Origin: Candidatus Didemnitutus sp.
Lineage (GTDB): Bacteria; Verrucomicrobiota; Verrucomicrobiia; Opitutales; Opitutaceae
Direction of reading: 5' to 3'
NCBI GenBank assembly: GCA_017991595.1
Contig: JAGOQJ010000006.1
Location: 1-64,000, forward strand
DNA: 64,000 nt
Positions within the stretch are counted from its first letter, which is position 1. Every line of letters begins with the position of its first letter. This document shows, in pieces, positions 33,672-42,577 of this stretch. Both the position numbers and the translations under genes were made by a program. The notes under the pieces were generated by a model. The model saw only the letters and a list, made by a program, of their open reading frames with translations. It did no database searches and was not told the origin of the DNA.

Positions 33672-35126
33672 ATGGGCGGCGGGCAGAGTGGGCCGGTGAC
33701 TGCTCCTGTCGTCCCTCCCGTCATCACCGGCGCCTCGGGCCCGACCACCGCGGCGCGGCGGCGCGCGGTGTTCTTCAAGATCGCCGGCATCGTGTTGCTG
33801 ATCGCGGCGCTGCATGTGCCGCTGGCGATGACGGAAGGAGTCTTGCGCGAGCGGCAGGCCTACCGCGGGGAAGCGGTGGAGAACATCGCGGCGACGTGGG
33901 GCGGACGGCAACTGGTCACCGGGCCCGTGCTGGTGGTGCCGTGGACGCAGACGCACACGCGGGTGCGCGAGAGTCGCGACGGCGAGGGCAAGGTGACGCG
34001 CGCGACGGAGACCTACGAGACGTCGGGGCAGCTGTTCTTTCTGCCGGAGGAGATGAAGGTCGCCGGCGAGGTGTCGCCTGAGATCCGCTACCGCGGCATC
34101 CACGAAGCGGTGGTTTATGCGGCGACGCTCGCGGTCGAATGCCGGTTTCGCGCGGTGCCTGTGGGTAACGAGCCAAGCGTCACGCCGCAGTGGAATAAGG
34201 CACGGCTGGTTTTCGGGTTGGCGGACTTGCGCCGTCTGCGTGCGGCGCCGCTGGCCCGCTGGAACGAGACCGAGGTCACCGTCGAGGCCGCACCCGAGAA
34301 CTTGGGTGCCGGACTCGGTCTGGCGATGGCGGCGCCGTTGCGTGGCTCGGGCGAGGATAGCCGGCTTGTGCTCCAGCTGGCGTTGCAAGGCAGCGAGCGA
34401 CTCGAAATCGCTCCGGCCGGCCGGCAGACAGAGGTGGAGCTCAAGTCGGCGTGGGCCGAGCCGTCGTTCACCGGGCTGGTGCTGCCGGCAGTGCGCACGG
34501 TGACGGCGGAAGGCTTCGTGGCAGCGTGGTCGCAGGGGCCGTTCGGGCGCGATTATCCGGCGACGTGGAACAGCCGCAACGCGGAGACAGGCGAAATCCT
34601 GAAAAAACTCAATGCGGGCGCTTTCGGCGTGGCACTGCAAATGCCGGTCGATGGCTACCGCTTGTCCGAGCGGGCGCAGAAATACGGGGTGCTGTTCTTC
34701 GTGTTGGTCTTCGCAGTGTTCTTTCTCTTCGAGCTGACGGCCGGGTTGCGCATCCACCCGCTGCAATACGCGATGGTGGGCGCGGCGCTGTGTTTGTTCT
34801 TTCTCGGTTTCCTCGCGTTGGCGGAGTTTATCTCCGCCGGCCTGGCCTACGCGGTGGCGGCGGCGGCTTGCACGGCGATGATCTCGCTCTACGCGCTCAG
34901 CTTCCTGCGCTCGGGGCGGCGCACGCTCGCCATCGGCGGCGGCCTGGCGGCGACCTATGCTTACCTGTATTTCGTGCTGCGCTCGCAGGATTACGCGCTG
35001 CTCGCGGGCACGCTGGCGCTCTTCGCGGTGCTGGCGCTCGTGATGTTCTGCACGCGGCGCGTGCGCTGGTATGCGGTGGACCTGTCCGCGCCCGACGCAT
35101 CCGGCGAAGGTCGCGCACAGCCCTGA
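33672..35126 (+). CDS. creD: CreD-type inner-membrane protein
   Basis: A 484-residue inner-membrane protein of the CreD family. After a membrane span at about residues 34-52, a large periplasmic domain begins with RQAYRGEAVENIAATWGGRQ and GPVLVVPWTQ, both family hallmarks. The C-terminal third has about six hydrophobic segments including GVLFFVLVFAVFFLFELTAG and IHPLQYAMVGAALCLFFLGF. The family is a classic target of CreBC and affects envelope integrity and beta-lactam or colicin tolerance in enterobacteria and Pseudomonas relatives. It follows creC by 48 bases and ends opposite the Calx-beta protein gene, with a palindrome between. Confidence 0.9.
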   Translation: MGGGQSGPVTAPVVPPVITGASGPTTAARRRAVFFKIAGIVLLIAALHVPLAMTEGVLRERQAYRGEAVENIAATWGGRQLVTGPVLVVPWTQTHTRVRESRDGEGKVTRATETYETSGQLFFLPEEMKVAGEVSPEIRYRGIHEAVVYAATLAVECRFRAVPVGNEPSVTPQWNKARLVFGLADLRRLRAAPLARWNETEVTVEAAPENLGAGLGLAMAAPLRGSGEDSRLVLQLALQGSERLEIAPAGRQTEVELKSAWAEPSFTGLVLPAVRTVTAEGFVAAWSQGPFGRDYPATWNSRNAETGEILKKLNAGAFGVALQMPVDGYRLSERAQKYGVLFFVLVFAVFFLFELTAGLRIHPLQYAMVGAALCLFFLGFLALAEFISAGLAYAVAAAACTAMISLYALSFLRSGRRTLAIGGGLAATYAYLYFVLRSQDYALLAGTLALFAVLALVMFCTRRVRWYAVDLSAPDASGEGRAQP

Positions 35127-35134
35127 GCCATGCC

Positions 35135-35161
35135 GCCGGCCGGACTCGAAATCCGGCCGGC
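35135..35161. terminator. Hairpin between convergent genes
   Basis: GCCGGCCGGA (35135-35144) pairs perfectly with TCCGGCCGGC (35152-35161) around a 7-base loop, placed between the convergent creD and Calx-beta genes. No T-run follows on either strand, so it is a possible rather than certain bidirectional terminator. Confidence 0.5.
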
Positions 35162-35166
35162 TCGCG

Positions 35167-38100
35167 TCACTGGTCGAGCCACATGAACCGGATCCGGCCG
35201 AAGCGGCGGGCCGGGTTGCCTTGGAACCAGTGGCCAAACTCCACGCGGTAGGCGCCGAGTGCCTCGTCCCACTCCCACCAGCCGCCGACGTAGATCGGAT
35301 CGGGCTGCTCGAGCGAAGTGTAGAACTCGCCCACGACAGCGAGGCGCGCGTGAGGCACGATCGTGGTGGAGAGACTGAAGCTGCCCTCGGCCGTGTTGAA
35401 GACGTAGTCGGGGACGGCGGAGGGATCGTCGGGATCGGAGCACGCGGCGAGTTCGACGACGTTGCGGGCGCCGTCGCGGTCGCGATCGTCGAGCGGAGCC
35501 GTTTGCGTGCCGCTGAAGCCGAAGGAGCTGGCCCACGCGGAGAAAGTGGAGGCGGTGGGATCGGCCGGGAACATCACCAGCAGTCTGCTCGTCTCGTGCG
35601 GATAGGCTTCGTTCATCACTTGCACGACGGCCACCGGCGCATCGGTGGGGCCGAGTTGGCTGCGGTCGAGCGTGAGTTCGATCGAGGTGCTCGTGAGGCC
35701 TTCGGCGACGCTCAGCGCGGAGGAGGTCGCGCGAATGGCGCCCCAGGGTAAACGGCCACCATCCACCATTACGTAGGCGTTGAGCTGTCCATCCGTGCCA
35801 CCGACTCGTGCGAGGGGAATGGTGACGGAATCTGCGGTCGAGATCACGAGGCGGGACGCGGGATCGAGCGGACGCAGTTGGCCGGGCCGCGTCTCGTCGT
35901 CGCGCACGCGTAGGGTGAAGTAGGGCTCGGACGAGCCGATGCTGGCGCCGCCGAGCGGATCGCGGAGCACAAGGTGGAGCGTGCGTTCGCCGTCCTTGAC
36001 GGTGTTGTTCAGGATCGGAAGGCGGACGTAGGTGCGCGTCTGTCCCGCGGCGAACGTCACGGCGAAGCCGGTGAACGCGGTGTAGTCGACGCCCGCCACG
36101 GCGGTGCCGGGATCTTCCGCGAGGGCGAGCGTGGCGGAGACGGCGCGCGGCGAGGGCAGCACGCGGTCGATGGGCACGAGGACGGTGGCGTCGTTTTCGT
36201 TCACGGTCATCTCGGTGAGGTAATCGCCGAAGATGAGCACATCGGACTCTTCGACGATCAGGTCGGCGCTGCCGAGCTCGGCCGAGACTTCGTTGGCGCC
36301 GGGGCCGGCCGTGAGGAGGAGCCGCAGGGATTCGGGCCACTCGTTCAGTGCATCGGGCAGGAGCGGCACGGTGAATTGCCGGGCAATCTCGTAGGGAGCG
36401 AAGAGCAGAGAGCCGGCCACGGGCGTGTAATCGAGGTCCGGTTGCGCGATGCCGGGCGCATCGCCGAGGTGAACCGTGGCGTAGCGGACGATCGCGGGCT
36501 CGGCGAGGTTGCCGGAGCGCGTGACCGTGAGCGTGGCCGCGCCCGCGCCTTCGGAGACGCGCACTTCGGAGGCGGCGAACGCGAGGAGCGCGGGCTCCGC
36601 GGCTCCTGCGTGGCGGGCAACCACGCCGCGGAACGGCCCGAGGGCGCTTTCGCTTCCGTCGGCGGCGACACCGGCCAGCGCATAGCGGCAAGGCGTCGCG
36701 GATGCCGGCAGGGTGAGCCCGGTGGAGTCGGCTGTTGCCGAAGCCAGCAGCTCGGGCCCAGCGCCGGTATCCCGATAGATTCGGAAACCGGCGAGGCGCG
36801 GATCGAGCGCCGGGTCCCATGTGAAAACGAAATCCTGGCCCGACGGCAGCACGGCGAGCCCGAGCGGGGTGAGCGGTGCCGCGCTCCGCGCGAAGGGTCC
36901 AAAAATCACCGGTTCGGCCGCGGTGCCGTCGAGGGCGAGCGGTGTGAGGCGGTAATAAAGCTCGGTGCCGATCGGTGCGGCGGCGTCAAGAAAGCCATCG
37001 ACGATCGTGTCCTCCGCCGGGGCGAGCGCGACAAAGGGGCCGGTCGGCGAGGTGGCGCGAGAGAGTTGCCAGCGCTGCGTGGCGAAGACCGAAGAATCGA
37101 AGGCGAGGCGCAGGCCGGCCGCTTCGTCCGTCGCTTCAAGCGCGGAAACCGGAATCGGAACGGGAGCGGCACCGAGATCAGCCTGCCATGACGCGGCGAC
37201 GGCATGGAGTTGCCCGGAGGCTTGGCCGGCGGCGTCGAGGCTTTCGATCCAATAGACGTTTTCGGCCAGCGGGGTTGCGTCGAGAAAGCCCGGTTCCACG
37301 CGCGGGGCGGCGGGATTGAGCAAAGTGCGCGGCGTGTCGGTCGTCGCGGCGCGCCAGATGCGATAACCGCTGGAGCCCGGCACGCGTTCCCAGCCGAGCC
37401 AGACGCCGCCGGCGAAAGAGGTGGCTTGCGCGGCAGGCGGTGCAGCAGGCGGCGCGTCGATCGTGAACGAGGTGGCGGCTTGGGTGCGCTCGCCGCGGGC
37501 GTCGAGCAACTCGATGGAGAGCGTGTGAGTGCCCGCGGCGAGCGGCGTAGCGGCGGAGACGGTGCCGGAGAATTGCTCGAAGGCGTAATCGGATCCGCTG
37601 CGGATGAGCGTGAATGTGGAGGTCACATCGCGGCCATCGAGGCGCAGGGTCGCTGTTTCCCAGAGGAAGGCCGCGGGCGTGGTGTTGTTCACCGTGAGTT
37701 GCGGGCTGCGAGTCGTGACGGTCGTGTCGGGCGCTGGTTGGAATTGCCAAGTTCCGGGTGTGGGAGCAGTCCAAGCGGCGGCGCCGGTCGCGAGTGCGGA
37801 GGGCTGCTGCGTGTCGGTGGCATCGGTTTGGATGAAGGTGGCCGTGGCGGGCGGTAGGAGACGGCTCGGTCCGGCTTCGGAGGCGACGGCGACCGGGGAA
37901 CCTTGGTTTTCGACCCACACGGTGCCGTCGGTATAAAAGGCGAAGTCGGCGTGCGCGGCGGCGGCGAGCGATGCGGTCGTGTTCGCCGTGGTGGCGCGAT
38001 GGATGAGGCGGCCGGGCAGGGAGCCGGAGGCCGGGGGCGACGGCACCGGCCCGTAGGATTGCTCGGCCCAGTCAGCGAGCCACTTCTCGACCTTGCCGCC

Positions 38101-39348
38101 GGGCGTCTCGGTGACCCAGCCGACCGGGTCGGGCGTGCCGATGGCGGTGTCGACGGCGTTGCCGAGCTGCTTGTAGACGAGCATGCGCAGGCAACGGCGG
38201 GGATTGTCGCGCACATCCTGGAGCGCGCCGCGGAGGTCGAGCCACACGAGCGGTTTACCTTTGATGAGGCTCGATTCGCCGACCACGACGCGAAATCCCT
38301 CGGTCGCCTCGGCGTTCACCGAGACGTGCTGGCCGTTGTAGAACTCGACATCGAGGAAACCCGGGAGCATGCGGGTGCCGACTTGGAGCCGGTCGCCGGG
38401 CTTCAGCGGCGTGGTGGGCGGGACGGGTTCGGCGTCGTCGCCGATGCCGTCGCTCGTGCCGAGAAACCAGACTCGGTCCGCGTGTTTGACGATGGCGTGC
38501 GGCAAGTTGTCGAAGGCTTCGTATTCCACCTCGGTGCCGTCCTTCACGGCGCGGAGCGTGTAGGGGACGCGCGCCCAGCCGGGGTTTTCCGGCTCGTTGA
38601 AGAGCGACGACGAGGGATAAAGCCGGAGGGAGACGGAGCCTTCTGCGTCCGTGCGGTGCCAGCCGGAACGGTCGATGTGCAGCCCTTCGCCGGGGATGAG
38701 TTGCACGCCGACATCCTCCAATGGATCGAGCTGGCCGATGACGCGTTGGAAGCCGGAGGTGGGATCGGTGTAGATGCTCGGAGTCAGGCGACTGGCGACG
38801 ATGCTGCGCTCGAACGAGCCGACACGCTGGACGAGTTTCACGTCGAGCGGTTTGTAGAAGCGCGTCTCGTAGAGGAACTGCGTCTCGAACGGCACGTAGG
38901 TTTCCTCGCCGCCTTCGGTGGAGGGCGGGACGATCGCGGTCGCGCGCATCGTGACGAGGAACGAGCCGATCGCATAGCCATACGGACCGTGTTGACTGCG
39001 CTCCAGCGTGAGGTCGCGGGTGTAGCTGGTGCCGGGTTGCCCATTGATCGTGATCGAGCCGGGAACGAGAGTGTCTCCGCTCCAAGTGGCGTCGAAGACA
39101 AGGCGCACCGTCTTCCGGGCCGTGTAGATGGCGAGCGGGCGGCTGACGTCGTGCTCGTCCTCTTGGAAAGTCGCGTGCTGTCCGACGTGAACGACGTTTG
39201 GGCCGAAAACGTTGACCGTCGCCGTCCAGCCGGCGGAGCCGTTGACGCGTTGCATCGTGTGCGTGTCGGCGCTGAGGGAGGCGCTGACGGCGAGGGAGAA
39301 GACGCCAAGGAGGACGCCGGTGGAATGACGGAGCAGGCGGGCAGGCAT
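35167..39348 (-). CDS. Large secreted protein with Calx-beta domains
   Basis: A 1393-residue exported protein. A signal peptide is visible after the ATG at 39348 (GVLLGVFSLAVSASLSA). Residues about 20-500 have an unusual beta-rich region with no family I can name. About 590-900 show immunoglobulin or fibronectin-like modules (GTHTLSIELLDARGERTQAA, GYRIWRAATTDTP). At least two Calx-beta-like domains follow, with VRVSEGAGAATLTVTRSGN, MTVNENDATVLVPIDRVLPS and DYTAF/DYTPVAGS. A short segment DDRDRDGARNVVELA resembles a thrombospondin-3-type calcium repeat. It likely works at the surface or in the periplasm in adhesion or carbohydrate binding. No enzyme motif is seen. Confidence 0.75.
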   Translation of the reverse strand: MPARLLRHSTGVLLGVFSLAVSASLSADTHTMQRVNGSAGWTATVNVFGPNVVHVGQHATFQEDEHDVSRPLAIYTARKTVRLVFDATWSGDTLVPGSITINGQPGTSYTRDLTLERSQHGPYGYAIGSFLVTMRATAIVPPSTEGGEETYVPFETQFLYETRFYKPLDVKLVQRVGSFERSIVASRLTPSIYTDPTSGFQRVIGQLDPLEDVGVQLIPGEGLHIDRSGWHRTDAEGSVSLRLYPSSSLFNEPENPGWARVPYTLRAVKDGTEVEYEAFDNLPHAIVKHADRVWFLGTSDGIGDDAEPVPPTTPLKPGDRLQVGTRMLPGFLDVEFYNGQHVSVNAEATEGFRVVVGESSLIKGKPLVWLDLRGALQDVRDNPRRCLRMLVYKQLGNAVDTAIGTPDPVGWVTETPGGKVEKWLADWAEQSYGPVPSPPASGSLPGRLIHRATTANTTASLAAAAHADFAFYTDGTVWVENQGSPVAVASEAGPSRLLPPATATFIQTDATDTQQPSALATGAAAWTAPTPGTWQFQPAPDTTVTTRSPQLTVNNTTPAAFLWETATLRLDGRDVTSTFTLIRSGSDYAFEQFSGTVSAATPLAAGTHTLSIELLDARGERTQAATSFTIDAPPAAPPAAQATSFAGGVWLGWERVPGSSGYRIWRAATTDTPRTLLNPAAPRVEPGFLDATPLAENVYWIESLDAAGQASGQLHAVAASWQADLGAAPVPIPVSALEATDEAAGLRLAFDSSVFATQRWQLSRATSPTGPFVALAPAEDTIVDGFLDAAAPIGTELYYRLTPLALDGTAAEPVIFGPFARSAAPLTPLGLAVLPSGQDFVFTWDPALDPRLAGFRIYRDTGAGPELLASATADSTGLTLPASATPCRYALAGVAADGSESALGPFRGVVARHAGAAEPALLAFAASEVRVSEGAGAATLTVTRSGNLAEPAIVRYATVHLGDAPGIAQPDLDYTPVAGSLLFAPYEIARQFTVPLLPDALNEWPESLRLLLTAGPGANEVSAELGSADLIVEESDVLIFGDYLTEMTVNENDATVLVPIDRVLPSPRAVSATLALAEDPGTAVAGVDYTAFTGFAVTFAAGQTRTYVRLPILNNTVKDGERTLHLVLRDPLGGASIGSSEPYFTLRVRDDETRPGQLRPLDPASRLVISTADSVTIPLARVGGTDGQLNAYVMVDGGRLPWGAIRATSSALSVAEGLTSTSIELTLDRSQLGPTDAPVAVVQVMNEAYPHETSRLLVMFPADPTASTFSAWASSFGFSGTQTAPLDDRDRDGARNVVELAACSDPDDPSAVPDYVFNTAEGSFSLSTTIVPHARLAVVGEFYTSLEQPDPIYVGGWWEWDEALGAYRVEFGHWFQGNPARRFGRIRFMWLDQ

Positions 39349-39593
39349 GCGCAGCGGGGGCTGGGGTGATCGCCGGACCGCGCGGCACGTCGGCTGAAAC
39401 AATCCGCGCAAGCCGGCCGAGGCAAAGAAGACGTCGCCACGAGCTAACGGCGACCGCGCGGCCGGGACAATGCACGACGGCCGGCGGCGCCCAATCAGTG
39501 CGGGAAATTACGGCGGACATTTTTCCGCCTAATGCGCGGCGCCGACTCCGCGCTTGCGGCCGGGAGGTTTGGCCGGACACTGGCGCGCACCCC

Positions 39594-41393
39594 ATGAAAA
39601 TCTCCGCCCGGCTTCTGTTTTTTCCGGTCCCGTTGGCTGCGCTTTCGCTCGGCGCCTCCGCGCAGGAATGGCGGCACGGCCAGCCGGCGCAGACGGAGCG
39701 GCCGGTCGACGCCTACGTGACCGACCTCGCGCGCGTGGCGCAGACGCCGGGCAGCGAATTGCGCGGGCTGGTCGAGCGCTACGCGCAGGACCTCGCCGGC
39801 TTCGAGCGTTTCTATACCGTGCCGAATTCCGCGCTGAAGCTCGCGCGCTACCGCGCGTTTCACGAAGCGTGGCTGGCGCGGATCGAGGCGCTGGATTTCG
39901 AGCGTCTCGGCGTCGAGGGCCGGCTCGACTGGCATCTGTTGCGCACGCATCTGCGCTACGAACTCGGCCTGCTGGCGCGGTCGGAGCGGCGCAACGCCCA
40001 GATGGCGGAGTTGCTGCCGTTCGCGGAGGCGATCGCACGCTTGCAGGAGAACCGCCGGCAATTCGTCGCCGAGCCACCAGCTGCCGCCGCGGCCACGCTG
40101 GCGCAGCTAGCCAAGGACATCGCCGCTGTGCGCGAGACGTTGGAGGGCGAGGAGCCGACGCTGGCACCCGACCGCATCGTGGCGTTGCGGGCGGCCAACC
40201 GCATCGAGGGGCTCGCGAAGGTGCTGAAGCAATGGTTCGATCACTACCACGGCTACGACCCGGAGTTCAGCTGGTGGGCGCGCGAGCCGTATCAGGCCGC
40301 GAGCGTGGCGTTGGAGGATTACCGGAAGTTTTTGCGCGAAACCATCGTGGGCGTGAAGCCCGGCGAGGACGAACCCATCGTCGGCGATCCCATCGGTGCG
40401 GACGGACTCACGCTGGACCTCGAGCGCGAGATGATTCCCTACACGCCGGAGGAGCTGATCGCGATCGCCGAGCGCGAATTCGCCTGGTGCGAGGCCGAGT
40501 GGAAGAAGACGGCACGCGAGATGGGCTTCGGCGACGATTGGAAGGCGGCGCTAGAGAAGGTGAAACAGGATTACGTGCAGCCCGGCGCGCAACCCGCGCT
40601 CATCGCGGAGCAGGCGTATGAGGCGATCGGGTTTCTCCAACAGCGCGACCTCATCACGCTGCCGGCGCACGCGATCGACACTTGGCGCATGGACATGATG
40701 TCGCCCGCGCGGCAGAAGGTTGCGCCGTTCTTCCTCGGCGGGGAGTGCATCCTGGTGTCGTTCCCGACCGACACGATGGCGCACGCCGACAAGCTCGACA
40801 GCCTGCGGGCGAACAACCGGCATTTCTGCCGCGCCGTGACGCACCACGAGTTGATCCCGGGGCATCACCTGCAGGGCTGGTATATGGATCGCTTCAACCC
40901 GCACCGGCAGCTCTTCTCCACGCCGTTCTGGATCGAAGGTTGGGCGCTGTGGTGGGAATTTCATCTCTGGAACCTTGGCTTCGCACAGAGCCCGGAGAAC
41001 AAGGCCGGCATGCTCTTCTGGCGCACACATCGCTGCGCCCGCATCATTTTCTCGCTCAATTTCCACCTCGGCAAATGGACGCCGGAGGAGTGCATCGACT
41101 TCCTCGTCGAGCGCGTGGGGCACGATCGCCACACGGCGACCGGCGAGGTGCGCCGCTCGTTCAACGGCGATTATTCGCCGCTCTACCAAGTCGCCTACAT
41201 GATGGGCGCGATCCAGCTGCGAGCCCTGTATGCGGAACTCGTCGCGAGCGGCCGGATGCCGGAGAAGGAATTCCACGACCACATCATGGAAGGTGGTCCC
41301 ATGCCCATCGAGCTGGTGCGCGCGCGGCTCACCGACACCAAGCTGCCGCGCGATTTCCGCTTCGCGTGGAAGTTCGCCGGAGAAAAGCCATGA
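39594..41393 (+). CDS. DUF885 family zinc metallopeptidase, exported
   Basis: A 599-residue protein of the DUF885 group, distant relatives of M2/M3-like metallopeptidases. A signal peptide is present (residues 1-23, FFPVPLAALSLGASAQ). The zinc motif HHELIPGHHLQ matches the family's HExxPGHH signature and IEGWALWWE supplies the downstream glutamate. The N-terminal half is helical (DYRKFLRETIVG, YTPEELIAIAEREFAWCE). Likely an exported peptidase or dipeptidase; substrates unknown. It overlaps the following small membrane protein gene as ATGA and is divergent from the large Calx-beta gene. Confidence 0.88.
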   Translation: MKISARLLFFPVPLAALSLGASAQEWRHGQPAQTERPVDAYVTDLARVAQTPGSELRGLVERYAQDLAGFERFYTVPNSALKLARYRAFHEAWLARIEALDFERLGVEGRLDWHLLRTHLRYELGLLARSERRNAQMAELLPFAEAIARLQENRRQFVAEPPAAAAATLAQLAKDIAAVRETLEGEEPTLAPDRIVALRAANRIEGLAKVLKQWFDHYHGYDPEFSWWAREPYQAASVALEDYRKFLRETIVGVKPGEDEPIVGDPIGADGLTLDLEREMIPYTPEELIAIAEREFAWCEAEWKKTAREMGFGDDWKAALEKVKQDYVQPGAQPALIAEQAYEAIGFLQQRDLITLPAHAIDTWRMDMMSPARQKVAPFFLGGECILVSFPTDTMAHADKLDSLRANNRHFCRAVTHHELIPGHHLQGWYMDRFNPHRQLFSTPFWIEGWALWWEFHLWNLGFAQSPENKAGMLFWRTHRCARIIFSLNFHLGKWTPEECIDFLVERVGHDRHTATGEVRRSFNGDYSPLYQVAYMMGAIQLRALYAELVASGRMPEKEFHDHIMEGGPMPIELVRARLTDTKLPRDFRFAWKFAGEKP

Positions 41394-41698
41394 GCAAGAC
41401 GAAGCGCAAACAACGCCCGGCGGGCGAGCCTGCGGCGGAGGCGTCGCCGCTGAGCAAGGCGTTCATGTGGTTCGTCGTCGTGACCTGCGCGGCCGTGTTG
41501 CTCGTGCTGATTTGGTATGCGCGCGGTATCCTTGCGCAGCTGAAGCTCGTCGGCGACAGCGCCGGCGCCTCCACGCGGCTGCTGACGGGGCTTTTCGTCG
41601 TGATGACTTTTGGCGGCTTCGTGGCCGCCGCGCTCTGGGCGGCCTTGAAGAAGGCCCTCGGGCGCGAGAGCGAGAAGAACGGCGGGAAGAACGGGTAG
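41390..41698 (+). CDS. Small two-span membrane protein coupled to the DUF885 peptidase
   Basis: A 102-residue membrane protein with a basic N terminus, spans at about residues 24-46 (AFMWFVVVTCAAVLLVLIWY) and 65-86 (LLTGLFVVMTFGGFVAAALW), and a charged tail ending SEKNGGKNG. I do not recognise a family. Its ATG overlaps the peptidase stop codon, so it is translated with it and may anchor or assist it. The stop codon lies at the edge of a palindromic repeat. Confidence 0.65.
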   Translation: MSKTKRKQRPAGEPAAEASPLSKAFMWFVVVTCAAVLLVLIWYARGILAQLKLVGDSAGASTRLLTGLFVVMTFGGFVAAALWAALKKALGRESEKNGGKNG

Positions 41699-41767
41699 GG
41701 CGAGTTCTCCGAACGAGCCGTAGCGGTGGCGAGCACGAGCGCGGCTCGTTCGGCGAACTCGCCCTAC
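41697..41767. repeat. Long imperfect palindromic element
   Basis: A nested palindrome: outer arms TAGGGCGAGTTC and GAACTCGCCCTA, inner arms CCGAACGAGCCG and CGGCTCGTTCGG, around a 20-base loop. It sits between two convergent genes and covers the stop codon of the plus-strand gene. Its shape and the terminal TAGGGC/GCCCTA recall the element near 10430-10507. Confidence 0.65.
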
Positions 41768-42504
41768 CGGCTTTGCAAGCGTTGCGAATGCAGCGCGGCG
41801 AGGCGCGCGTGCAGGTCGGTGTCGTCGAGGTTCGCCGGCCAGCCGTAGGCGGCGGCGAGGGCGTCGTCGATTGCATTGCTGTCCTCGGCGCGCGCGGCGC
41901 GGGCGAGGGCGAAGCGGTGTTCCTCTTGCAGGCGCGAAAGGGCGCTCAACGGCGTAGCGGGCGGCCAAGGAAACGGAAACGAACGCAAGGCGGCGAGCAC
42001 GTCGGGTTGCTCGCTGCACCAATGGGTGAAAGCGGACGAGGCGAGCACGCCGGCGCTGAAGTCGTCGTCACGCGCCCACACGACGAGCGATTCGTCGGGC
42101 AGCACGTCGCCCTCGATCCACGCGAAGGCCGGCTCGGTTGCGGCGGCTGGGCTGGCGAGGAAACGCTCCAGCCGCGCCAGCGCGGTGCGCAGCGCCGGAT
42201 CGCGGTGCGGGTTGGCCGGCGTCGCCTGCTGGCGCGTCAGCGCGGCGAAAGGAGCGGCGTAGAGCGCGGCCTCGGCGGCGGACATTTCCGGCGGAAAGTC
42301 GACGATCCAGCGGCGACGCTCGTTGCCATCCGGGGCGAGCCCGATGGTCTCGCGCAGCACGTCGTGGTTCGGCTTGCCGGTGGCGTTGCGCGCGGCGAGC
42401 AGTCGTTGGGCGGCGGCGTGCGTGAGCGTGCGCGCGGGCTCGAGGCGTTCGCCGGCGAAGGCGAAGGGAAGATTCTCGGCGAGCGGCGCGAACGGGGTGG
42501 GCAC
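41764..42504 (-). CDS. Protein resembling the C-terminal part of a DNA methyltransferase
   Basis: A 246-residue soluble protein. The segment LAARNATGKPNHDVLRETIG, followed by WIVDFPPEMSAAEAALYAAP and FAAL, recalls the stretch (PNxDVxRPWxNG … W-x-x-DF … EAxLYxxPF) near the end of large type IIG-like adenine methyltransferases. The rest (RDPALRTALARLERFLASPA, FAWIEGDVLPDESLVVWARD) resembles the following region. No SAM-binding motif or NPPY box is present, so it cannot be a methyltransferase itself. It lies 73 bases after the recQ stop on the same strand. A stand-alone recognition-like domain or a relic are both possible. Confidence 0.5.
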   Translation of the reverse strand: MPTPFAPLAENLPFAFAGERLEPARTLTHAAAQRLLAARNATGKPNHDVLRETIGLAPDGNERRRWIVDFPPEMSAAEAALYAAPFAALTRQQATPANPHRDPALRTALARLERFLASPAAATEPAFAWIEGDVLPDESLVVWARDDDFSAGVLASSAFTHWCSEQPDVLAALRSFPFPWPPATPLSALSRLQEEHRFALARAARAEDSNAIDDALAAAYGWPANLDDTDLHARLAALHSQRLQSR

Positions 42505-42577
42505 GGCTAATCCGTTGCGGAGGTTGGCGGCGTCGCCAAGCGCGCAATTCCGATGCTACGCGCGCGGTGGGCGGGCG

